Source: Myxacorys almedinensis A (GTDB lineage: Bacteria; Cyanobacteriota; Cyanobacteriia; Leptolyngbyales; Leptolyngbyaceae). Taken from it: 56,729 bases of DNA. Shown here one piece after another: positions 9,717-17,937 of this stretch (the first letter of the stretch is position 1; every line of letters begins with the position of its first letter). A program made the translations under genes and the position numbers. The notes below the pieces were generated by a model, which saw nothing but the letters and a program-made list of their open reading frames with translations, was not told where the DNA came from and made no database searches. The stretch lies in the NCBI RefSeq assembly GCF_010091945.1, contig NZ_WVIE01000030.1, positions 1 to 56,729 on the forward strand, given 5' to 3'.

Positions 9717-10798
9717 TGTTCTTCGTTCCCAAATGAATAAATTGCTGTTCTGATTGTAGTAGCAGTGCTGCAATTGAAAACAACATTTAGGAGATAATTG
9801 TAACTACAGTGTTAAGAATTTGATGGGGACACAACCTAGACAAGGCATCAGAACGGCTGACCCCACCAAGAACCGAGCATAAAGCATCATGCCATTCTGA
9901 CTTGGTAACAATGACCTTTTCTGCTTCGGGGTGTCAGATAGCGATCGTACTCAGTCGTGCAGAACTCACACAAAGGCTTGTATTGGCAGCGAACTTGACA
10001 GCAGATCACTTGACAGCAGATATAGCGAATAGATCGGATACCCTCGACACCACATTAGGAAGCATGGCTTCCAGCACCATCTGCTAATTTGTTACATCCA
10101 ATGCTAATGCGGCAGTACCGTTGTGAAATGTTGGGGAAGATCACCCAAGCACTTTCTCTGTACCGTCGTAACCTACCCACTTACGCAGAAGTTTCTCCAC
10201 GATCGTCCGGATCTCCAATGACTTCTACAGAAACCTTAATCTAGGCTTACTACCGCGCTAGCATCTCCGTAGAAGGCTAATTTCGGTGTGTTCATTAGTT
10301 TGTGTTCATCCTGTCTCATGCTTGATGGCTGATTAACATACGTGAACTCTCTCTATGTATGAAACCTTTACAGAGATGAAAGGTACGCTCATTCTCAGTG
10401 AAAACCCTCCCAGCATCTACGTAGCCCACTGCACAGACATTTCGCTTAAGTACTTTTACTGGCAAAACGGGGATTTTTAGTATTTTTTTTTCATAAAGAT
10501 GCGGCAAAGGTAGTGCTTTCCTGCAAACACAATGCCAAGATGCTTTCATAACAGGGTTTCTGATGCTAGTGCAGAAATGTGCATTAAGTAATTTCTCTGA
10601 AATGTTTTATACCCCCCATAAAGCAAGCATCTGCCAATTAATTCTATTGTTCGGTTGAGAGAGCGTAGTCTGCGTTCTCACTGCTTAATGCGTCTCGAAC
10701 TGGAGTAATACCAATCCAAGCTAGGTCAGCAACAGTGTTGTTGCGCGGCAAGGGAAGCGATCGCGCATTTTCATCGCTAGGCACGTCAAAACACTGGC
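9717..10798. other. About 1.1 kb without a supported gene
   Basis: No ORF here has clear family features. It contains ACTTGACAGCAGAT twice (9993-10006, 10008-10021). A 65-residue minus-strand frame (10644-10841) with LPLPRNNTVADLAWIGITPVRD looks more protein-like than chance and may be a gene remnant. The region sits just before an SBBP protein whose N-terminus looks truncated, so gene decay or rearrangement is possible. Confidence 0.4.
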
Positions 10799-13402
10799 GT
10801 GGCGCACCTCCAACACGGCTTGGAACACATCGTGCTGTCAATTTTCTCTTACGAGGAGCTTCGGAAAGTGGAAGAGGATCTGTTGTTTACGCTTCAATTG
10901 TTTACACCTGGTAGCGACATTGCGGTCGGGTTTAGACCCAGCCAATCTATCTTTGGTCGCACTGGAAACGATGTGCTTCTTGGGTTTCAACCGCCTACAT
11001 CAACTCCTGGTCAAGCGCAATTTGATGTTCTGTTCGGCGACTTCCCGGCGGTCATCGAAGATCCGGCTGCTCGTGAGTGGAGCGACACCTTTATTCTAGG
11101 CGACTGGAACCGACCCTACTATGCCAACGGCATCCCAACTAGTCTCGGTCTAAACGATTTTGCCTTGATTCCTGACTTCAACCCTGCCCTCGATGCGATT
11201 CAACTCTACGGCGAGGCCAGCGACTACCAACTGCTAAGCATCGGCATCGGTTCAGCGATCGCATACCAAGGGGCAACCGGGCTTGATATCATCGGCGTGC
11301 TGTTTGGGGCTTCTGGTCTCAGTCTAGAAGAGAGCTATTTCCAATTTAGAGGCATCACCCCGCCTCCCGGCCCCGCTCTGTCACAAGTTCAACAATTTGG
11401 GACTTCAGAATTCGATATTCCGCTCAGCATCAGCACCGATCCGTCTGGCAATGTCTACATCGCTGGGGGAACCACTGGCTCTCTGGCAGGGGCAAACGCT
11501 GGGCTGCGAGACAACTTTGTGAGCAAATACGACAGCCAGGGCAATCTGTTGTTTACTCAACAGTTTGGCACTTCGGGCTTTGAAACGATCTATGGCATCG
11601 ATACCGACAATCAAGGTAACTACTACATAACAGGAGTTACCGACAGCAACAGTGGCTTTGCAGGTCCTCAGCAAGCAGACCTACTTGATACCTTCGTTGC
11701 AAAATACGACAGTAGCGGCACTCAGCAGTGGATTCGCCAGATTGGGCAAAATATTATTTTTAATGCCTTTAATATTGATGTTGACCCCGACACTGGCGAT
11801 GTCTTCATCTCTGGGGCAAATGTGAGAAGCTCTCTTGAGAACCCAGATGATGCTTTCGTGATCAAATTTGACACCGATGGCAACCAGCAGTGGTTTACAG
11901 AGACGGGCACATCCGGTTTCCTCAATTTTGATGAAACCTACGGTCTTACCGTTGCCAACGATGGCAGCGTTTATGCAACAGGCTGGACTGTAGGTAACTT
12001 GGGAGGCATCAATGCTGGGCTTTATGACAACTGGATTGCTAAGTATGACAACGCCACAGGTGAACAGCAATGGGTGGTTCAGTATGGAACCCCTGACTAC
12101 GAATGGTCGTGGGATGTTCGCACAGACAGTTCGGGCAATGTCTACACAGCGGGCTGGACTCTAGGAAGTTTAGGAGGAACGAACGCAGGATCTTACGATA
12201 GCTACTTAACAAAGTATGACAGTTCAGGCAACCAATTGTGGATTCGTCAGTTTGGGACTGCTGGTGATGACGAAGCCTATAGTCTTTACATTGACGAAAC
12301 CGACAACATTTTTGTGGGAGGCTATACCGACGGCAGTTTAGGAGGAACCAATGCCGGGTCTTTTGATCCGTGGGTTGCCCAATATGACACCGATGGCAAT
12401 CAAATTTGGATCACTCAGTTTGGCACCAGCGATCGCGATGAACTGTATGGGCTGACTGGCGATGCAGAGGGCAACCTTTACGTTACAGGCATCACTCAAG
12501 GGTCGTTTGGGGCGCTCAATGCTGGATCTTTTGACGGCTGGACAGCCAAACTCGATGCGGCATCAGGAACTCTTCTAAACTTTAATGGCACTCTAGATGG
12601 TGCCGGAGAGCAAAACACGTTCGAGATTGCGGCAGGAGACACGCTTAGTATTCTCAATTTCACTGGAGTAGGCACGGGGGTGAGTCCTTCTGCGGCAACG
12701 ATCGCCGAGGTAGACACTCTGAAATTTGAGGGAACTGGGTTGACGGCTCGAAACATGATTCTCACTCAGGAAAACGGCGATTTGGTGATCAGTTTTGATG
12801 GCGTTAGCTCGACTACAGTCCGCCTCAAGAACTTTAAGCTAGAAAATCTAGACAACTTGCAGAAAGCAACTGGAGCATCTGTAAACGTAAGTAACATTGT
12901 GTTTGATGGGCAAACGACGGGCAACGATAGCTTCGATGTTGTAGACGCAAACTGGAGCGGCAGTCGCATCTTCAACCGCAATTCTGTCACGTTCCTCAAT
13001 GATCTCAACAATATTGTGAAAGGCTTCGACAATTCCAATGATGTGATCAACGGGCAAGGGGGCAATGATACGCTCTATGGCTTAAGCGGCGATGATGTGC
13101 TCCGGGGTGGCGATGGCAATGACAGGCTGTATGGTGGCAAGGGTCGCAATATTTTAGAAGGCGGCAACGGGGCTGACACCTTTTACTTAGAGTTGGGTGG
13201 TACCCAAACCATTACAGACTTTACAGCCAGCGAGGGCGACCGAATTGGGCTTTCAGGAGGTTTGGGCTTTGGGCGGTTGTCAATTACTCAGGGAATGGGG
13301 CTTGATGCCAGTAACACGCTGATTAGAGTTTCTAGCAGTAACGAACTGTTAGCTATAGTCAATGGTGTGCAAGCAAATATAGTTAGGTCAGCGTTCGCAT
13401 AA
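10799..13402 (+). CDS. SBBP beta-propeller protein with RTX (hemolysin-type) calcium-binding repeats
   Basis: Likely secreted or surface protein, up to 867 residues. After an N-terminal segment of about 195 residues there are seven SBBP repeats of about 55 residues. Each has a QFGT...GNVY.(A/T)G.T.GSLGGTNAGS.D.W..KYD.(S/D)GN pattern, which would give a closed seven-bladed propeller. A beta-rich linker follows, then RTX nonapeptides (GQGGNDTLYG, GGDGNDRLYG, GGNGADTF) that bind Ca2+, and an end domain typical of type I-secreted cyanobacterial proteins. There is no signal peptide, which fits type I secretion. The frame opens with GTG at 10799. A GTG at 10868, preceded by AGGAG, is an alternative start. 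The N-terminus may be shortened relative to relatives. Confidence 0.8.
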   Translation: MAHLQHGLEHIVLSIFSYEELRKVEEDLLFTLQLFTPGSDIAVGFRPSQSIFGRTGNDVLLGFQPPTSTPGQAQFDVLFGDFPAVIEDPAAREWSDTFILGDWNRPYYANGIPTSLGLNDFALIPDFNPALDAIQLYGEASDYQLLSIGIGSAIAYQGATGLDIIGVLFGASGLSLEESYFQFRGITPPPGPALSQVQQFGTSEFDIPLSISTDPSGNVYIAGGTTGSLAGANAGLRDNFVSKYDSQGNLLFTQQFGTSGFETIYGIDTDNQGNYYITGVTDSNSGFAGPQQADLLDTFVAKYDSSGTQQWIRQIGQNIIFNAFNIDVDPDTGDVFISGANVRSSLENPDDAFVIKFDTDGNQQWFTETGTSGFLNFDETYGLTVANDGSVYATGWTVGNLGGINAGLYDNWIAKYDNATGEQQWVVQYGTPDYEWSWDVRTDSSGNVYTAGWTLGSLGGTNAGSYDSYLTKYDSSGNQLWIRQFGTAGDDEAYSLYIDETDNIFVGGYTDGSLGGTNAGSFDPWVAQYDTDGNQIWITQFGTSDRDELYGLTGDAEGNLYVTGITQGSFGALNAGSFDGWTAKLDAASGTLLNFNGTLDGAGEQNTFEIAAGDTLSILNFTGVGTGVSPSAATIAEVDTLKFEGTGLTARNMILTQENGDLVISFDGVSSTTVRLKNFKLENLDNLQKATGASVNVSNIVFDGQTTGNDSFDVVDANWSGSRIFNRNSVTFLNDLNNIVKGFDNSNDVINGQGGNDTLYGLSGDDVLRGGDGNDRLYGGKGRNILEGGNGADTFYLELGGTQTITDFTASEGDRIGLSGGLGFGRLSITQGMGLDASNTLIRVSSSNELLAIVNGVQANIVRSAFA

Positions 13403-13466
13403 TAGATTAGATTAACTACGGCTTTATAGCCATGTTAGTTAACATTGTAGCGAACGTTTTGATAAG

Positions 13467-13504
13467 CGTTATAGGAAACGGCAATACAAACGTTTCCTAT
13501 AACG
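13467..13504. terminator. Perfect 14-bp hairpin downstream of the SBBP protein
   Basis: CGTTATAGGAAACG (13467-13480) and CGTTTCCTATAACG (13491-13504) form a perfect stem with a 10-nt loop, 65 bases after the SBBP stop. No T-run follows, so this is a structured 3' element or factor-dependent terminator by position only. Confidence 0.45.
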
Positions 13505-13682
13505 ACAGATTAGCGCTATGCCCGAACTGCCGAAAACAGGAGACTGAACGGCGCTCGTCGCTCAGAGTCTGAAGATGGGGCGAATCGTCTGCCATGTAAG
13601 AGGGCGAAAAAGCTTTGAGCCAAATAACTTGACAGTTTTGCTGAAGGTCTCTTGCGATCGCGCAGTGAAACAGCAGCAGACG

Positions 13683-14180
13683 TTAATTATTAAAAGGCGT
13701 GCAGTGGCGATCGTAAATCTCATGTCCGCTTCCGGTTGAAAGAATGGGAAGTGCCACACAAGCCTGAGTAATACCTCTACTCTCAACCATGTTTCCATCT
13801 GCCCAAAAATAGCCAGTACCAGTTGCTTTCAACAGCCCACGAGTGAGTTGATTGCTATTTGCCAAATCATTTTCTGTAATATAAAGAAATGACTCATTTG
13901 GAACGTAGGCTCGCGTCCAAGTTGCGTTGCAGATTTCTGAATACATTTTTTGAATTGTAATCGGTTGTGCTTGCCCAGCATCTTGCCAGCGATTCACCGT
14001 TATCGTGATTTGTTCTCTAACCAACGCATCAACAACACAACCATATTCTGTGGCGGCTTTATCATTGCAGTCCAAACCATAACAACGGCTATCTTGAGCT
14101 AAGCTTGCCGATACCCCAACACTAAAACCAATTCCTACTATTGCAATAATCTCAATCGAGCGAATTTTTGAGAGCTTCAT
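13683..14180 (-). CDS. DUF2690-family secreted protein
   Basis: Small exported protein, 165 residues from the ATG at 14180. An N-terminal signal peptide (IEIIAIVGIGFSVGVSASLA, then QDS) precedes CYGLDCNDKAATEYGCVVDA. That Cys-rich start, followed by a beta-rich segment with EICNATWTRAYVP, is typical of DUF2690 proteins (function unknown). Four or more Cys suggest disulfides. It is the last gene in the minus-strand run of the biosynthetic cluster, about 60 bases after the GMC oxidoreductase, but nothing in it suggests a biosynthetic role. A TTG at 14189 is an alternative start. Confidence 0.6.
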   Translation of the reverse strand: MKLSKIRSIEIIAIVGIGFSVGVSASLAQDSRCYGLDCNDKAATEYGCVVDALVREQITITVNRWQDAGQAQPITIQKMYSEICNATWTRAYVPNESFLYITENDLANSNQLTRGLLKATGTGYFWADGNMVESRGITQACVALPILSTGSGHEIYDRHCTPFNN

Positions 14181-14237
14181 CTTTCCCAATTTTTAAGTTA
14201 ACTAAACTTCTAATTTCAATCCTCTTCTTCAAATCGT

Positions 14238-15800
14238 TTACTTCAATCTTTCGAGCAAATGTTCTCCGACCCGCAGAGCATTTGCCATAATAGTTAGAGA
14301 TGGGTTTAAAGCGCTACTAGAAGGAAAAAAACTACTATCTACAATATAAAGATTATCAACATCGTGGGTGCGACAATACAGATCAAGCACCGAAGTTTTG
14401 GGATCTTCACCAAAGCGGCAAGTCCCACATTGATGAGCGATTTCTTTAGAAGTCATCTTTTGAGAAATATGCAAGAAAGGCGATTTAAATAGCCCAGTTT
14501 GATGAAGATGATTAACTGACTTTAACACCGTAGTCCAACGCTTGATTAATCGATTAAATGCTACACTATTATTGTTAGTATAATCGAGAAAAATCTTCCC
14601 ACCTTTAATTCCAATACGATTATTAAAATCTGGCAGATCCTCAGTCATGAGCAGCCAAGCCACAGAACGTTTAGCGATCGCATCGAAAACAATACTAGGG
14701 ATCAACGGAGACCCATAGGCAATCAGTTTATCTTTGTGGATATTGCCCAGCAATTGTGCACTTCCCATTGGGTAAGCAAACTCTTTTTCTCCCCAGTAAA
14801 AATCAAGAACAGCAAGTGTTTTTTGAAAAACGGTTGGGTTGGGCTGGGCTGTTATCGTCATGACCACTGCATGCCTGTGAGCCATATAGTTGCGCCCAAC
14901 CAAATTAGAGCTATTGGCTAACCCATTTGGATGTCGATCGTTAGCAGATTGGAGCAACAAAACCGCCGAGTTAATTGCACCACAAGCCACCACCACAATC
15001 TCCCCAGAGAACATTTGGCGCTTGCCTGCAATTTCCGATTCAACCCCAGTGACTTCGCGACCTGATGCACTTGTGTGTAGCCGTAACACTTTTGCTCCGG
15101 TGAGCAGCGTGAGATTGGTATGCGCGATCGCGGGTCGTATTCCATTCATATCTGCATCTGCTTTGCCATTGATAAAGCACGGAAACCCGTCACAAGTATC
15201 ACAACGAATGCAAGCACTTGCTAGAGGCTCGACTTCATTTAACCGGATAGCAAGGGGCAGATAAAAGGGGTGGAAACCTTTTTTTTGCAGAGCGTTATGC
15301 AGGGCTTGAATGTAAGGTTCGTGGCTGATTTTTGGAAATGGATAGGCTTCGTTGCACTGCGGTTCAGTCGGATCAAGATCGCGCTGACCATGAACTTCAT
15401 AGAGTTTTTCAGCCTGAGCATAGTAGGGGGCAAAATCTCGATATTTCAATGACCATTCAGGAGAGATACCCCCTTTATGAATGACCGTTTCAAAGTCTCG
15501 TTCACGAAACCTAAACAGCGCCCCCCCATAAACTTTGGTGTTGCCACCAACCCAATAATGAGTAGTTGAATGAATGGCTTTACCCTCGCTGCCATACCAC
15601 ACTTCAGAGGTGCAATAGCGCTCTTTTTGAATGACTTGTTTAGTATCCCAATTAGCTTTTTCTCTAGGTAGGAACGCACCCCGTTCTAAGACCAAAATTT
15701 TTTTTCCACTAGGTGCTAGCCGATGGGCTAAAGTTCCGCCACCAGCACCCGTGCCAATGATGATCACATCATAATGATTCCCTACATGATCATCCATCAT
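14238..15800 (-). CDS. GMC-family FAD-dependent oxidoreductase
   Basis: Flavoprotein of 520 residues that oxidises an alcohol or related substrate. The N-terminal Rossmann motif GTGAGGG (residues 16-22) binds FAD. The C-terminal GMC domain has HQCGTCRFG and NPSLTIMANA, which supply the His and Asn of the active site. A cysteine run C197-x2-C200-x2-C203-x4-C208 recalls an iron-sulfur site or zinc knuckle. Related cysteine clusters are known in bacterial GMC enzymes. It lies 63 bases after fabZ in the same direction, so it is likely part of the biosynthetic operon. It may act on the alcohol or sugar part of the product. Start: ATGATG preceded by AAGGAAAAA. Confidence 0.85.
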   Translation of the reverse strand: MMDDHVGNHYDVIIIGTGAGGGTLAHRLAPSGKKILVLERGAFLPREKANWDTKQVIQKERYCTSEVWYGSEGKAIHSTTHYWVGGNTKVYGGALFRFRERDFETVIHKGGISPEWSLKYRDFAPYYAQAEKLYEVHGQRDLDPTEPQCNEAYPFPKISHEPYIQALHNALQKKGFHPFYLPLAIRLNEVEPLASACIRCDTCDGFPCFINGKADADMNGIRPAIAHTNLTLLTGAKVLRLHTSASGREVTGVESEIAGKRQMFSGEIVVVACGAINSAVLLLQSANDRHPNGLANSSNLVGRNYMAHRHAVVMTITAQPNPTVFQKTLAVLDFYWGEKEFAYPMGSAQLLGNIHKDKLIAYGSPLIPSIVFDAIAKRSVAWLLMTEDLPDFNNRIGIKGGKIFLDYTNNNSVAFNRLIKRWTTVLKSVNHLHQTGLFKSPFLHISQKMTSKEIAHQCGTCRFGEDPKTSVLDLYCRTHDVDNLYIVDSSFFPSSSALNPSLTIMANALRVGEHLLERLK

Positions 15801-15863
15801 TTTTCCATTTTTCCTTCATCGTTTAACTCAACTATTTGACTTGAATCATTTTGCATTAACAGC

Positions 15864-16391
15864 CTATTCAATCACCGCAGAAAATACTAATTCGCCTTCA
15901 GCAACCAACTTTCCATTCACTTCGGCACGTCCTTGCATTTTGCCAAAACGGCGCTGTTTAACTCGTAATAAATCTACTGTCATAACAAGCTGATCTCCCG
16001 GCACAACTTGCCGACGAAACCGAACTTTATCGATCCCCGCAAAGAGAAATAGGCTACCTTCTGACTCCAGCATTTGGGTTAGCACCACACCTCCTACCTG
16101 CGCCATTGCCTCCACAATTAAGACTCCAGGCATAATCGGTTTCCCTGGAAAATGACCTTGAAAATAGGGTTCATTGAAGCTGACATTTTTAATACCAACA
16201 GCTCGTTTACCTGGAATGTATTCAATCACGCGATCGACGAGCAAAAAGGGATAGCGGTGAGGCAATAATTTCTGAATTTCGATTGCGGTAAGACTGGGGT
16301 CGGCTGGCTTTAAATCAGTAGGATTGGGCTGATTTCGCGAATCGTTAACCGTAGGAGTTGTGGAAGAATCAACGCCGATTAGAGTTGACAT
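15864..16391 (-). CDS. fabZ: 3-hydroxyacyl-ACP dehydratase FabZ
   Basis: Hot-dog-fold dehydratase that removes water from beta-hydroxyacyl-ACP. It has 175 residues. Family motifs are [31 protein letters not shown] with catalytic His80 and Glu94, and a C-terminal [12 protein letters not shown]. An extra 35-residue N-terminal tail ([14 protein letters not shown]) is probably flexible. In cyanobacteria the housekeeping copy usually sits with lpxA and lpxC. Here it is between a glycosyltransferase and a GMC oxidoreductase, which suggests a cluster-dedicated copy supplying the dehydratase missing from the PKS. Whether another fabZ exists in the genome cannot be seen from this window. Confidence 0.9.
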   Translation of the reverse strand: MSTLIGVDSSTTPTVNDSRNQPNPTDLKPADPSLTAIEIQKLLPHRYPFLLVDRVIEYIPGKRAVGIKNVSFNEPYFQGHFPGKPIMPGVLIVEAMAQVGGVVLTQMLESEGSLFLFAGIDKVRFRRQVVPGDQLVMTVDLLRVKQRRFGKMQGRAEVNGKLVAEGELVFSAVIE

Positions 16392-16593
16392 GGCACGTTT
16401 AGATTAGGGATTTTGATGTAGATTAGGCATTTTGACAGAGACTGGATTGCCAACTGTAAAACTCAACTAACACTCAAATTTCTTAAATACCAATCGTTGT
16501 AGTTGAAGTATCATTTGTCTAAACTCTAATTGGTTTGACGGTCACACTCGATCGAACACATAACCCCAACTTGGGGAATCGTTGAGACGCCGA

Positions 16594-17850
16594 TTACATC
16601 CTGCTTAGACTGGTCAACGTTTGAGAATCTTGGCTCATTCCCAAGAGGTGCTGATAGTAATCATCAAGATTTTGACATCCGTGTTCAACGGAAAACTTAT
16701 TTGCATCTCGTAAAGCGCGTTGAATGAGGTCTGTATTGTCACTCAATACCACTTTTTCAAGCTGATTGGTTAACCCTTCCACGCTGTTAGGCGGAACGAG
16801 ATATCCATTCACTCCATCAATGAGATATTCTGCTACTGCGCCACTATCAACAGTTACAACTGGAACTCCTGAAGCCATTGCCTCTACCACCGTTAGCCCA
16901 AAGGTTTCGTAAGGCGATGGACTACAAAAAACATCGCAGGATGCTAATACATTCGCCTTTGTTTCTCCTAACAAAAACCCTGTAAAATGAATGTTAGAAA
17001 TAGGCTCAGCAAGACGTTTTAATGAGCCGACGACATCAGCAGGGCCATCCCCCACAATCAGTAGAGAACAATTGGGTTGGCTACGCTGCAATTTTGCAAA
17101 CGCTTCAATCAGTAAATCGACTCGTTTCTCGAAACCAAGACGACCCAAGAAAACTAGCACTTTATTGGGTTGTTCTTGAGGGCTGAGCCAGGGTTCTAGC
17201 CAGGCGCGATCGCGGCGATCAGGATGATATGTAGAAATATCGGTTCCAAAAAATGGAATCACTTGGGTGTTTTGAATTCCCATTTCTTGACAGCTTTTAC
17301 TAGCGGCAGTGCTGGGGCAGATCGTGCGATCGAGTTGATGATATAAATAACTTAGCAACCGAGAACGTCGCACAAAGCTGCGTAACCATTGCCATCCTGG
17401 ATAGGTAGACGAAAAGTTATACACATCCGTATGGTATTCAGCTAAGTAGGGAACCTGATGCTGTTGTGCAAAGCTTCTCCCTGGAAGATGCCATGCACTT
17501 AATAAGAAATAACGCTCAACATCAGTCATCACAATTAGATCGGGTTGATAAGTCGCTAACTTTTTGCTGATTTGACGGGCTGCCAAAAAGGTAGGCACAT
17601 AAGTTAGTTTGTAAGGAATCCAAGGCTTTGAAGAATAACGTTCAATCAGGAGATTCTTGTCCGCATTTTTATCAAATTTTGACACTAGAAAGTCTGAACT
17701 CTGTTGCCCATCAGGAGCAAAGACAATCACACGATAGCCCTGCTTCGCAAACCATTGAGCACGCGCCCAATTGAAGTGAGAAGACCCGCTTACTTCAGGG
17801 GGAAAAGCTGTTACGAGAAACGCAAGCGTCCGAACTTTATTAGAACTCAT
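16594..17850 (-). CDS. GT4-family glycosyltransferase
   Basis: GT-B fold glycosyltransferase of 418 residues, probably transferring a hexose from a nucleotide sugar. The N-terminal domain starts with LVTAFPPEVSGSSHFNWARAQ. The C-terminal domain has VFLGRLGFEKRVDLLIEAFAKL, a GDGP turn, and the E-x7-E motif in SPSPYETFGLTVVEAMASG. No membrane segment is obvious, so it is cytosolic or membrane-associated. It lies 87 bases downstream of the PKS that ends in a thioester reductase. The same combination (reductive PKS plus GT4) makes heterocyst glycolipids through HglT, so a fatty alcohol is a reasonable acceptor. AGGAT eight bases before the ATG is a good ribosome binding site. Confidence 0.85.
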   Translation of the reverse strand: MSSNKVRTLAFLVTAFPPEVSGSSHFNWARAQWFAKQGYRVIVFAPDGQQSSDFLVSKFDKNADKNLLIERYSSKPWIPYKLTYVPTFLAARQISKKLATYQPDLIVMTDVERYFLLSAWHLPGRSFAQQHQVPYLAEYHTDVYNFSSTYPGWQWLRSFVRRSRLLSYLYHQLDRTICPSTAASKSCQEMGIQNTQVIPFFGTDISTYHPDRRDRAWLEPWLSPQEQPNKVLVFLGRLGFEKRVDLLIEAFAKLQRSQPNCSLLIVGDGPADVVGSLKRLAEPISNIHFTGFLLGETKANVLASCDVFCSPSPYETFGLTVVEAMASGVPVVTVDSGAVAEYLIDGVNGYLVPPNSVEGLTNQLEKVVLSDNTDLIQRALRDANKFSVEHGCQNLDDYYQHLLGMSQDSQTLTSLSRM

Positions 17851-17937
17851 TAGTTTAATCCTATTACTATTTAGAATGAACAGGAATCTGCAAACTAGTA
17901 ATCGGTAATAGATAAAAATTTTGCCCCTTACAACTCT

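Noticed and set aside
10316-10549. Minus-strand 77-residue frame upstream of the SBBP gene
   Set aside because: No recognisable motif, unusual composition and no start signal.
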